Program-made: the position numbers and the translations under genes | In this document: piece by piece, positions 45,273 through 53,007 of the stretch | Layout of the letters: each line of letters begins with the position of its first letter | Position numbering within the stretch: the stretch's first letter is position 1 | Assembly: GCF_036898465.1 (NCBI RefSeq) | Contig: NZ_JARUMJ010000001.1 | Span: 7,812,001 to 7,876,000, forward strand | Length of the DNA: 64,000 nt | Direction of reading: 5' to 3' | Source: Streptomyces sp. B21-105 | Lineage (GTDB): Bacteria; Actinomycetota; Actinomycetes; Streptomycetales; Streptomycetaceae | The notes under the pieces: generated by a model | The model's input: the letters and a program-made list of their open reading frames with translations, nothing else | What the model was told of the DNA's origin: nothing | Databases searched by the model: none

Positions 45273-45432
45273 GACCCGAACGTACTGCATGTGCGCAGCT
45301 CGGTGCGCGTGGCCGGGGTTGCCCCCGCCCTCGGCGGGCGGGGGCGCGCCCGCCGAGGGGTCGAGCAGACCGCCCCAGTCCTTTGCCGCCCGCAGCCCGT
45401 CGCCCGTCGGCCGCGGCCCGTCGCCGGCGCCG

Positions 45433-47238
45433 TCAGCGGCGGGCATATTCGCGGAAGCCGCGGCCGGTCTTGCGGCCGAGGCAGCCCGCGGCCACCAGGT
45501 GCTCCAGCAGCGGCGCCGGCGCGAGGCCCGGGTCGCGGAACTCGCGGTGCAGGACCTTCTCGATGGCCAGCGAGACGTCGAGTCCCACGACGTCCAGCAG
45601 CTCGAAGGGGCCCATCGGGTAGCCGCCGCCGAGCTTCATCGCGGCGTCGATGTCGTCCAGGGTCGCGTAGTGCTCCTGCACCATCTTGATCGCGTTGTTG
45701 AGGTACGGGAAGAGCAGCGCGTTCACGATGAAGCCCGCCCGGTCCCCGCAGTCGACGGCGTGCTTCTTGATCCGCGCGCACACCTCGCGGACCGTCGCGT
45801 GGACGTCCTCGGCGGTCAGCACCGTGCGCACCACCTCGATCAGCTTCATCGCGGGCGCCGGGTTGAAGAAGTGCATCCCGATCACGTCCTGCGGGCGCGT
45901 GGTGGCGCGGGCGCAGGCGACGACCGGCAGCGAGGAGGTCGTCGTGGCGAGGACCGCGCCGGGCTTGCACACCTTGTCCAGGGTCGCGAACAGCTGCTGC
46001 TTGACCTCCAGGTCCTCGGCGACCGCCTCCAGCGCCAGGTCGACGTCGGCGAACGCGTCGTAGGAGCCGGCCGGGGTGATCCGGTCCAGGATCTGCGCGG
46101 CGGCCTCGGCGGTGAGCCGGCCCTTGTCGACGGAACGGGCGAGAGACTTGCCGATCCGCGCCTTGGCGGTCTGCGCCTTCTCCTCGCTGCGGGCGGCGAG
46201 GACGACGTCGTAACCGGCCTTGGCGAAGACCTCGGCGATGCCGGAGGCCATGGTGCCGGAGCCGGCGACGCCGACCGAGGCGATGGGACGGCCCACTGTC
46301 CCGGTCCCGCCCGACAGCGGCGTCAGCGCGTCCGGGACGACCGTCGCGCTGCCCGGGGCCTCGTAGGTGTAGAAGCCGCGGCCCGCCTTACGGCCCGTCA
46401 GGCCCGCCTCGCTGAGCTGCCCCAGGATGGGCGCGGGGGCGTGCAGACGGTCGTGGGACTCGGCGTACATGGCCTCCAGGACCGTACGGGCGGTGTCGAC
46501 GCCGATCAGGTCCAGCAGCGCCAGCGGGCCCATCGGCAGTCCGCAGCCGAGCCGCATCGCCGCGTCGATGTCCTCGCGGGAGGCGTACCGGGCCTCGTAC
46601 ATCGCGGCGGCCTGGTTGAGGTAGCCGAACAGCAGCCCGTCGGCGACGAAGCCGGGCCTGTCGCCGACCGCGACGGGCTCCTTGCCCAGATCGAGCGCGA
46701 GGTCGGTGACGGCGGCGACGGCGGCCGGGGCGGTCAGCACCGAGGAGACGACCTCGACCAGCTTCATGGCCGGCGCCGGGTTGAAGAAGTGCAGGCCCAG
46801 CACCCGCTCCGGGTGGGCCGAGTCGGCGGCGAGACGGGTCACGGACAGCGCGTTGGTGCCGGTGGCGAGGATCGTCCCGGGACGCACGATCGAGTCCAGC
46901 TCGCGGAAGATCTGCTGCTTGACCTCGTACGACTCCGGCGCCACCTCGATCACGAGGTCGGCGTCGGCCGCGGTGCGCAGGTCGGTGGAGACACGGACCC
47001 GGGCCAGGACGTCCGCGCGCTCCGGCTCGGTGAGCCGCCCGCGCCGCACGGAGCGGGCGGTGGAGGCCTCGAGCGCGGCGACGGCGCGCGCGGTCTGGAT
47101 CTCGCTGACGTCGACGCCGATCACGTCGCGGCCGGCCGTGGCGAGGACTTCGGCGATGCCGGAGCCCATGGTGCCGAGGCCGATGACGGCGATCGTCTGG
47201 AGCGGGGACAGAGGGGTGTCGGACAGGGGAGCGGCCAT
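45433..47238 (-). CDS. duplicated 3-hydroxyacyl-CoA (3-hydroxybutyryl-CoA) dehydrogenase
   Basis: 601 residues made of two complete dehydrogenase units. Each has its own NAD-binding start (IAVIGLGTMGSGIAEVLATAG at about 15; VGVAGSGTMASGIAEVFAKAG at about 323) and its own HFFNPAPAMKLVEV / HFFNPAPAMKLIEV active-site block and Asn/His region. Single-unit homologues have about 285 residues. It should interconvert 3-hydroxybutyryl-CoA and acetoacetyl-CoA, feeding crotonyl-CoA to Ccr next door. Both halves retain the NAD and catalytic motifs, so both may be active. ATG at 47238 follows GGAG. It is transcribed toward the TetR gene, 161 bp away. Confidence 0.92.
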   Translation of the reverse strand: MAAPLSDTPLSPLQTIAVIGLGTMGSGIAEVLATAGRDVIGVDVSEIQTARAVAALEASTARSVRRGRLTEPERADVLARVRVSTDLRTAADADLVIEVAPESYEVKQQIFRELDSIVRPGTILATGTNALSVTRLAADSAHPERVLGLHFFNPAPAMKLVEVVSSVLTAPAAVAAVTDLALDLGKEPVAVGDRPGFVADGLLFGYLNQAAAMYEARYASREDIDAAMRLGCGLPMGPLALLDLIGVDTARTVLEAMYAESHDRLHAPAPILGQLSEAGLTGRKAGRGFYTYEAPGSATVVPDALTPLSGGTGTVGRPIASVGVAGSGTMASGIAEVFAKAGYDVVLAARSEEKAQTAKARIGKSLARSVDKGRLTAEAAAQILDRITPAGSYDAFADVDLALEAVAEDLEVKQQLFATLDKVCKPGAVLATTTSSLPVVACARATTRPQDVIGMHFFNPAPAMKLIEVVRTVLTAEDVHATVREVCARIKKHAVDCGDRAGFIVNALLFPYLNNAIKMVQEHYATLDDIDAAMKLGGGYPMGPFELLDVVGLDVSLAIEKVLHREFRDPGLAPAPLLEHLVAAGCLGRKTGRGFREYARR

Positions 47239-47682
47239 CGCGGGACTCCAGGAATGAGGTGACGACTGGGAACGCCCCCGGTGCGCCGGGGGGCCTCGAG
47301 AAGGCCGGGCGCACCGGGTGCGGAGAAAAGGAGTGCGGGTGTGGTGCCGGGCTGCATGCGCACACGCCCGGTGCCGTCACTGCGGGCGTGCACACGCCCC
47401 ATGACGAACAGAAGTTCCGACCGGCCCTGTCCCGTGGCCGGGTCGTACAGCGGTACACGGAGTGCACGTTGTGCACGCGATACCGAACCGCATCTCGCGG
47501 CGACTGCGTCACCAGGCCGCCACGAGGAGGTGCTGCGGGTGGGTGACCCGCTCGAATGAGCTTAACCGGTGGGTAACGAGCGCGCCAGCCCTCCGGCTGT
47601 GATGCACCTCCCTTCCAGGATGCCGCCCCTCCCTTCCGGGATGACCCACCGCCCTTCCGGGACGAGCCCTAGGCTCGGCGAC
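47239..47682. promoter_or_regulatory. divergent promoter region with hairpin and palindromes
   Basis: 444 bp between the dehydrogenase and the HEAT-repeat gene. An 11-bp stem (47277-47287 with 47308-47318) enclosing a 5-bp stem (47292-47296 with 47302-47306) lies about 40 bases before the dehydrogenase start. Palindromes GGGCGTGCACACGCCC (47384-47399) and GTGCAC-GTT-GTGCAC (47462-47476) lie farther up. A CCCTTCCGGGATG-like element repeats three times at 47608-47662. Confidence 0.45.
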
Positions 47683-48258
47683 ATGGACGAAGAGTTGCGA
47701 TCGCTCACGGAGCGCTTACGGCGGGAGTCGGGGGGCACGGCACTCTACGAGCAGCTCACCGCCATCGCCGACCCCGACGCACTGGCGCAGGTGCTCACCG
47801 AGCCGGGACAGCCGCTGTGGGCCCGTGAACTGGCCGCGTTCCGGCTGGGGGTGGCCGGGGACCGCCGCGCCTTCGAGGCGCTCGTCCTGCTGCTCAACCA
47901 CCGCGACCCACCGCGCTGCGCCTGTGCCGCCCACGCGCTGGCCCGCCTCGACGACCCCCGCACCGCCCGCGCCGCGGCCGCCCTGGCCACCAACGAACTG
48001 CGCGTCGCCTACGCCCTGCAGCCCGTCCGGCTGCTGGTGCGACTGCGCGCACCGGAGTCGGTGCCCGCGCTGATCACGACGCTGCGGCGGCGGCTGCGGC
48101 CGCACGACCCCCACCGACGGGTGGCCCTCGCCTGCGTCGAGGGGCTGGGCGCGCTGGGCGACGGCCGGGCCCGCCCGGTGCTGACCGACGCCCTCGCCCA
48201 CCCGGTCCTCGCCGAGGCGGCCGTGCACGCCCTCGCGCGGATCCCCCCGCAACGCTGA
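47683..48258 (+). CDS. HEAT-repeat-like protein
   Basis: 191 residues, all helical. Pairs of helices with conserved Ala/Leu and Asp-Pro/Arg spacing recur (ELAAFRLGVAGDRRAFEALVLLL, CAAHALARLDDPRTARAAAALA, VALACVEGLGALGDGRARPVL), as in HEAT/PBS-lyase repeats. It is probably a protein-protein scaffold; the partner is unknown. TAGGCT at 47670-47675 ends 7 bases before the ATG at 47683 and no ribosome site is present, so the transcript is probably leaderless. Confidence 0.78.
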   Translation: MDEELRSLTERLRRESGGTALYEQLTAIADPDALAQVLTEPGQPLWARELAAFRLGVAGDRRAFEALVLLLNHRDPPRCACAAHALARLDDPRTARAAAALATNELRVAYALQPVRLLVRLRAPESVPALITTLRRRLRPHDPHRRVALACVEGLGALGDGRARPVLTDALAHPVLAEAAVHALARIPPQR

Positions 48259-48265
48259 CGTGCCC

Positions 48266-48823
48266 TCAGGTGGCCGCCGGGACGGGCCCCTTCAGGGGCA
48301 GTCGTCCGGTGAGGCGCATCTCCGGCACGGCGACGCCCGCCACCTCGAAGGGCTCCTCGGCGCCGTCCGCGTGAAGCCCGGCGCGTGCGTAGAAGCGGCG
48401 GGCCGCGACGTTGTCCCTGAGCACCCACAGCCGCATGGCCGGGTGGCCCAGGGCCTCGGCCCGCCGTGCGGCCTCCCCGAGGAGAGCGCCTCCCACGCCG
48501 GTGCCGATGTGCTGGACGGCGACGTAGAGCGCGTACAACTCGGCGTCGCCCGTGCGGACTTCGCCGTCCCGATAGGGGCCGAGGGCCGCCCAGCCCACCA
48601 CCGTCCCGGCCCGCTCCGCGACCAGGTTCACCACGCCGGGCCCGGCCTGTCCGAAGCCGGTCCGGCGGTGCTCGGCGTCCTCGGCGACGCTCAGAGCGTC
48701 CAGGTACGACTGCGGCATCAGACCGCGGTAGGCCCACTGCCAGCCGCGCACGCGGATCTCCGACACCCGCTCGACGTCCGCGAGAGTCATCTCGCGCACC
48801 TGCGGGGCCGCCGTCGGCGTCAT
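48266..48823 (-). CDS. GNAT-family N-acetyltransferase
   Basis: 185 residues. The acetyl-CoA-binding motif A region is LYVAVQHIGTGVGGALLGEAARRAEALG, followed by MRLWVLRDNVAARRFYARAGL (motif B). The N-terminus VREMTLADVERVSEIRVRGW is typical. It transfers acetyl from CoA to an amine; the substrate is unknown. Its ATG overlaps the stop of the RidA gene by 4 bp, so the two form a pair. It is tail-to-tail with the HEAT-repeat gene only 7 bp away. Confidence 0.9.
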   Translation of the reverse strand: MTPTAAPQVREMTLADVERVSEIRVRGWQWAYRGLMPQSYLDALSVAEDAEHRRTGFGQAGPGVVNLVAERAGTVVGWAALGPYRDGEVRTGDAELYALYVAVQHIGTGVGGALLGEAARRAEALGHPAMRLWVLRDNVAARRFYARAGLHADGAEEPFEVAGVAVPEMRLTGRLPLKGPVPAAT

Positions 48824-49218
48824 GCGCCAAGCACCGCGAACGCCTCGATCTCCATCAGGAACTCCGGGCGGACCAGCGCCGAGACCTGCACCGCCGAGGC
48901 GGCGGGAAGGCGGTCGTCGGGTATGTGCGCCGCCCGGGCCTCGCGGATCGCCGGCATATGGGCCATGTCCGTCACGAAGCAGGTGAGTTTGACGACGTCG
49001 TCGAAGGTGGCGCCGACGGCGGCCAGGCAGCGACGCAGGTTCTCGAAGACCTGCCGGGCCTGCGCCCGCGGGTCGCCCTCGCCGACCACCGCGCCGTGTT
49101 CGTCGAGCGCCAACTGGCCGGCGACGGCCACGAACCGGCCCGTGGCCGTCACCACATGCGCGTACTGCGTCGCGGGGGCGACACCGGCGGGGGCGGACAT
49201 TCTGATGTGCTCGCTCAT
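48820..49218 (-). CDS. RidA/YjgF-family protein
   Basis: 132 residues. FVAVAGQLALDEHGAVVGEGD, QARQVFENLRRCLAAVGATFDDVVKLTCFVTDM and the C-terminal RPEFLMEIEAFAVL are the family core. Classical RidA deaminates reactive enamines/imines; the usual active-site Arg region near the C-terminus is only partly recognisable, so function could differ. ATG at 49218 begins MSEHIRMSAP. It is translationally coupled to the downstream acetyltransferase. Confidence 0.88.
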   Translation of the reverse strand: MSEHIRMSAPAGVAPATQYAHVVTATGRFVAVAGQLALDEHGAVVGEGDPRAQARQVFENLRRCLAAVGATFDDVVKLTCFVTDMAHMPAIREARAAHIPDDRLPAASAVQVSALVRPEFLMEIEAFAVLGA

Positions 49219-49274
49219 GAGTCCATGGTGGGCCACGGGTCCGACAACGCCCCCGACGGGTCGGGCGGGACCGC

Positions 49275-50852
49275 TCAGCCGCGGAAGCCCAGCAGCCCGT
49301 GCAGCGTGGAGCCGCGGGCCGAGGACTGGGTGACCTTCGAGCTCAGCGGCACGGGGTCGGGCTGCGCCGCGCAGACCGCGTCGGCCTCGCCGCTCCCGCG
49401 CGGCACCCTGCCGTCCGCCAGGTACGCCGCCAGGTGCTTGTCCAGGCAGGCGTTGCCGCTCAGCGTGATGCCGTGGTTCTGGCCGCCCTCCTCGACGACC
49501 AGGCTGGAGCCGCGCAGCAGCGTGTGGAGCGTCGCGCCGCCCTCGAACGGGGTGGCCGCGTCGTTGGTCGCCTGGAACAGCAGGACCGGCGGCAGCGAGC
49601 CGTTGGCGACGTTCACCGGGCCCCGCGGCCGGGCCGGCCAGAACGCGCACGGCGCGTTGTACCAGGCGTTGTTCCACGTCATGAACGGAGCCTTCGCGTA
49701 CGCCGACCAGTTGTCCGCACGCCACGTGTCCCAGTCGCCCGGCCAGGACGCGTCCTGGCACTGCACCGAGGTGTAGACGCTGTAGCCGTTGTCCCCGGCG
49801 GCGTCGACGGCCGCCAGGTTCTTGTACGCCTTGACCAGCGGGCCGGTCTTCTTGTCGTGCGCGTACGCGGCGAACGCCTCGGCCAGGTGGGGCCAGTAGC
49901 CGTTGTAGTAGCCGCCGGGCAGGAAGGTGTCCTCCAGCTCCGAGGCGCCCACCCTGCCCTCGGCCGGCTTCTTCCCGAGGGCCGCCCGCATCGCGTACCA
50001 CTTCGCCTCGACCCCCGCGGGGTCGGAGCCCAGCCGGTAGGTCGCGTCGTGCCTGGCGATCCACGCCATCAGGGCGCGGTGGCGGTCGTTGAAGGCGAGG
50101 TCCTGGGTGAGGTTGTCCGCGTACCAGACGCCGGTGGGGTCCACGACGGAGTCCAGGGCCAGCCGCCGTACCCGCTGCGGGTACAGCTTGGCGTACACCG
50201 CGCCGAGGTAGGTGCCGTACGAGTAGCCGAAGTAGTTCAGCCGCGGCGCGCCCACCGCCTCGCGGATCGCGTCCATGTCCTGGACCGCGCCGAGCGTGTC
50301 GATGTACGGCAGGACGTCGGCGTACTTCGTGGCGCAGGCCTCGGCGAAGGTCCGGGCGCGCGTCAGGTTGGCCTGCTCGATCGCCTCGGTGAGCGGCACC
50401 GAGTCCGGTCGGACGGCGGCGAAGTGGCCCGGCCTGCAGTTCAGGGCCGGGCTGCTCTTGCCCACCCCGCGCGGGTCGAAGCCGATGACGTCGTACTGCG
50501 CCGACACCGCCTTCGGCAGCGCCGAGGCGACGAATCCGGCGAGGCTCAGTCCCCGGCCGCCGGGGCCGCCCGGGTTGACCAGCAGCGGCCCCTGGTACGT
50601 CTGCGCGGTGTGCGGGACGCGGGACAGCGCCAGCGTGATCTGCTTCCCGCCCGGCCGCGCATGGTCGAGCGGCACCTTCAGCGAGGCGCACTGGAGCCTG
50701 GGCTGGTCGGTGGTGCCGCAGCTCTTCCAGGCGGGCTTCGCCGCGGGGGCGGGCGCCGACGGGTGCGACGGGCTCGCGCCGGCGGGCACGGCCGTGACGG
50801 TCGCGGCCACGACGACGACGGCGGCGCACAGCGAGGCTGCGCGTGGGTTCAT
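49275..50852 (-). CDS. secreted alpha/beta hydrolase, tripeptidyl aminopeptidase type
   Basis: 525 residues. A signal peptide (NPRAASLCAAVVVVAATVTAVPAGA, cleaved near residue 28) directs export. The catalytic Ser211 is in FGYSYGTYLGAVYA, the oxyanion region is LLVNPGGPGGRG, and the Asp/His part includes LFQATNDAATPFEG and EEGGQNHGITL. FDPRGVGKSSPAL is a family hallmark. It matches Streptomyces tripeptidyl-aminopeptidase-like hydrolases that release short peptides from N-termini. GGGAG lies 6 bases before the ATG at 50852. Monocistronic. Confidence 0.92.
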   Translation of the reverse strand: MNPRAASLCAAVVVVAATVTAVPAGASPSHPSAPAPAAKPAWKSCGTTDQPRLQCASLKVPLDHARPGGKQITLALSRVPHTAQTYQGPLLVNPGGPGGRGLSLAGFVASALPKAVSAQYDVIGFDPRGVGKSSPALNCRPGHFAAVRPDSVPLTEAIEQANLTRARTFAEACATKYADVLPYIDTLGAVQDMDAIREAVGAPRLNYFGYSYGTYLGAVYAKLYPQRVRRLALDSVVDPTGVWYADNLTQDLAFNDRHRALMAWIARHDATYRLGSDPAGVEAKWYAMRAALGKKPAEGRVGASELEDTFLPGGYYNGYWPHLAEAFAAYAHDKKTGPLVKAYKNLAAVDAAGDNGYSVYTSVQCQDASWPGDWDTWRADNWSAYAKAPFMTWNNAWYNAPCAFWPARPRGPVNVANGSLPPVLLFQATNDAATPFEGGATLHTLLRGSSLVVEEGGQNHGITLSGNACLDKHLAAYLADGRVPRGSGEADAVCAAQPDPVPLSSKVTQSSARGSTLHGLLGFRG

Positions 50853-50987
50853 GAAGTGCTCCCGGGACGGAGGTGGTCGGACCGCGCAGGTCACGGCCCC
50901 TGCCGGATCGTCCCGGAAAGTCCGTCCCTCTGAACCTGTTCCGGCGTCGGTTGACCCGTTCGGGTCGCCGGATGCGCTCGAACGCGC

Positions 50988-52034
50988 TCAGATCAGCGTC
51001 AGTTGCGTCGGTCCGGACCCGGTGGGCTCCTCCTCGGCCGGCCCGGGCTGCGGGATCCGGCGGGGCGTCCCGGCGCGCGTGGGTCCGATGCCGTACTCCT
51101 CGGCCAGCTCGTGCACCTGGCGGGTGATCCGCCGCTGGTACCACTTCGGGGCGTAGGCGCCGTCCGCGTACAGCCGTTCGTAGCGGCGCACCAGGTGGGG
51201 GTGGTGCTGGCCGAGCCAGGCCATGAACCACTCGCGGGCGCCGGGGCGCAGGTGCAGCGCGAGCGGGGTGACGGAGGTGGCCCCGGCGGCCGCGATCGCC
51301 CGCACGGTGGCGCGCAGTCGGTCCGGTTCGTCGCTGAGGAACGGGATGACGGGCGCCATCAGCACGCCGCAGCCGATGCCGTGCTCGGTGAGGGTCCGCA
51401 CCACGTCCAGGCGCCGCGCCGGGGCCGGCGTGCCCGGCTCCACCGTGCGCCACAGCTCGGTGTCGGTGAAGCCGACGGAGACCGAGACACCGACCTCGGT
51501 GACCTCGGCGGACTGCCGCAGCAGGTCCAGGTCGCGCAGGATCAGGGTGCCCTTGGTCAGGATCGAGTAGGGGTTCGCCCGGTCGCGCAGGGCGGCCAGG
51601 ATGCCCGGCATCAGCCGGTACCGGCCCTCGGCACGCTGGTAGCAGTCGACGTTCGTGCCCATCGCCACGTGCTCGCCGTGCCAGCGGGGCGAGGCCAGCT
51701 GACGGCGCAGCAGCTCGGGAGCGTTGACCTTGACGACGATCTGGGTGTCGAAGTCGATGCCGCTGTCGAGGTCGAGATAGCCGTGCGTCTTGCGGGCGAA
51801 GCAATACACGCACGCGTGCGTACAACCTCGGTAGGGGTTCACCGTCCACTCGAACGGCATCCGGGAGGCGCCCGGCACCCGGTTGAGGATCGAGCGGGCC
51901 CGGATCTCGTGGAAGGTGATGCCGGCGAACTCGGGCGTGTCGAAGGTCCTGGTCGTGACCGCGTCCGCACCGAACAGCGCGGCGTCGGCCGGCCGGTCGT
52001 GGCGGGTCTCCACGGTGAGGTTCTCCCAGCGCAT
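50988..52034 (-). CDS. radical SAM protein, Rv2578c/SplB-like family
   Basis: 348 residues. The Fe-S motif Cys-x3-Cys-x2-Cys is in RGCTHACVYCFARKTHGYLD. FEWTVNPYRG just before it and VGVSVSVGFTDTELWRTVEPG after it are typical of this actinobacterial branch, which is related to spore photoproduct lyase-like proteins. The reaction is not known. GAGGAGG lies 4 bases before the ATG at 52034. A LexA-like box covers the promoter (separate entry), which suggests a role after DNA damage. Confidence 0.9.
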   Translation of the reverse strand: MRWENLTVETRHDRPADAALFGADAVTTRTFDTPEFAGITFHEIRARSILNRVPGASRMPFEWTVNPYRGCTHACVYCFARKTHGYLDLDSGIDFDTQIVVKVNAPELLRRQLASPRWHGEHVAMGTNVDCYQRAEGRYRLMPGILAALRDRANPYSILTKGTLILRDLDLLRQSAEVTEVGVSVSVGFTDTELWRTVEPGTPAPARRLDVVRTLTEHGIGCGVLMAPVIPFLSDEPDRLRATVRAIAAAGATSVTPLALHLRPGAREWFMAWLGQHHPHLVRRYERLYADGAYAPKWYQRRITRQVHELAEEYGIGPTRAGTPRRIPQPGPAEEEPTGSGPTQLTLI

Positions 52035-52060
52035 GACGCCTCCTCGGTAGCACTGCCCCC

Positions 52061-52078
52061 ATAATAGAACATGTGTTC
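52061..52078 (-). promoter_or_regulatory. LexA-like SOS box overlapping the radical SAM promoter
   Basis: GAAC-ATGT-GTTC at 52067-52078 fits the Gram-positive LexA core GAAC-n4-GTTC. It abuts TATTAT on the minus strand (52066-52061), a good -10 box. A transcript would start near 52054 with a 20-base leader carrying GAGGAGG. A repressor bound here would block the promoter. Confidence 0.65.
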
Positions 52079-52271
52079 CCATGATCGTGCGAGGGGTGTT
52101 CGGCGGCCTTTTTCGATCGACCCGCGATCACTGCCGGACCCCGATTTGGGCGGCCGTGAAGCGGGGTGGTTGGCTTGCCCCGAAGTCGAGGAACCCGAGG
52201 AACCCAGAGCAACCGGGCAACCCCGAAGAACCCTGAGCACCCCTGAGCAACACGGACCTGGAGGAACCCCC

Positions 52272-52715
52272 ATGGCGCAGGTCGAGGCCACCACCGAGCG
52301 GGTCGTCGCGGCGGACCCGGAGAAGGTGTTCGACACGATCGCCGACTACAGCGGCACGCGCGCGAGGCTGCTGCCCGAGCACTTCAGCGAGTACGAGGTG
52401 CGCGAGGGCGGCGACGGCGAGGGCAGCCTCGTCCACTGGAGGCTCCAGGCCACCAGCAAGCGTGTGCGCGACTGCCTCCTGGAGGTCACCGAACCGACCG
52501 ACGGCGAACTCGTCGAGAAGGACCGCAACTCCTCCATGGTCACGGTCTGGCGCGTCACCCCGGCCGGCGAGGGCAGGTCCCGCGTCGTGGTCACCACCAC
52601 CTGGGACGGCGCCGGCGGCATCGGCGGCTTCTTCGAGCGGACCTTCGCCCCCAAGGGCCTCGGCCGCATCTACGACGTGATCCTCGCCAACCTCGCCGCC
52701 GAGGTCGAGAAGTAG
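52272..52715 (+). CDS. SRPBCC-family (polyketide cyclase-like) protein
   Basis: 147 residues of START/Bet v1-like fold: EATTERVVAADPEKVFDTIADY at the start, SLVHWRLQATSKRVRDCLLEV and WDGAGGIGGFFERTFAPKGLGRIYDVILANL at the end. Such proteins bind hydrophobic ligands; no catalytic motif can be named. GGAGG at 52260-52264 precedes the ATG at 52272. It is preceded by low-complexity GAGGAACCC repeats (52188-52270) and divergent from the radical SAM gene. Confidence 0.87.
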   Translation: MAQVEATTERVVAADPEKVFDTIADYSGTRARLLPEHFSEYEVREGGDGEGSLVHWRLQATSKRVRDCLLEVTEPTDGELVEKDRNSSMVTVWRVTPAGEGRSRVVVTTTWDGAGGIGGFFERTFAPKGLGRIYDVILANLAAEVEK

Positions 52716-53007
52716 TTCCCGCACCCCGGATGCCTCCCGCACCCGGACGTCTGCCGGTGCCGTGCGCGCCGGGCCGGGCGTCCGGGTGCGCCCGCGTGGT
52801 GGGGGCGACGGCCCCCTCGAGGGCATGCGGTGATGGGGTCATGCGGTGGCGCGGGGCGCGCGGCAGTCCCGGCCTCTTCGCCTGTCACCGCCACGGCGCG
52901 CCCGGAGGGAGGTAATTCCGTCATTGCCGCACATGGCCGCGGGCGTGGCCCGTACGGTGGTGCTGCGGAACAGATCTTGCACAGCTCTGGGGAGAGAGGC
53001 CTGGGCC

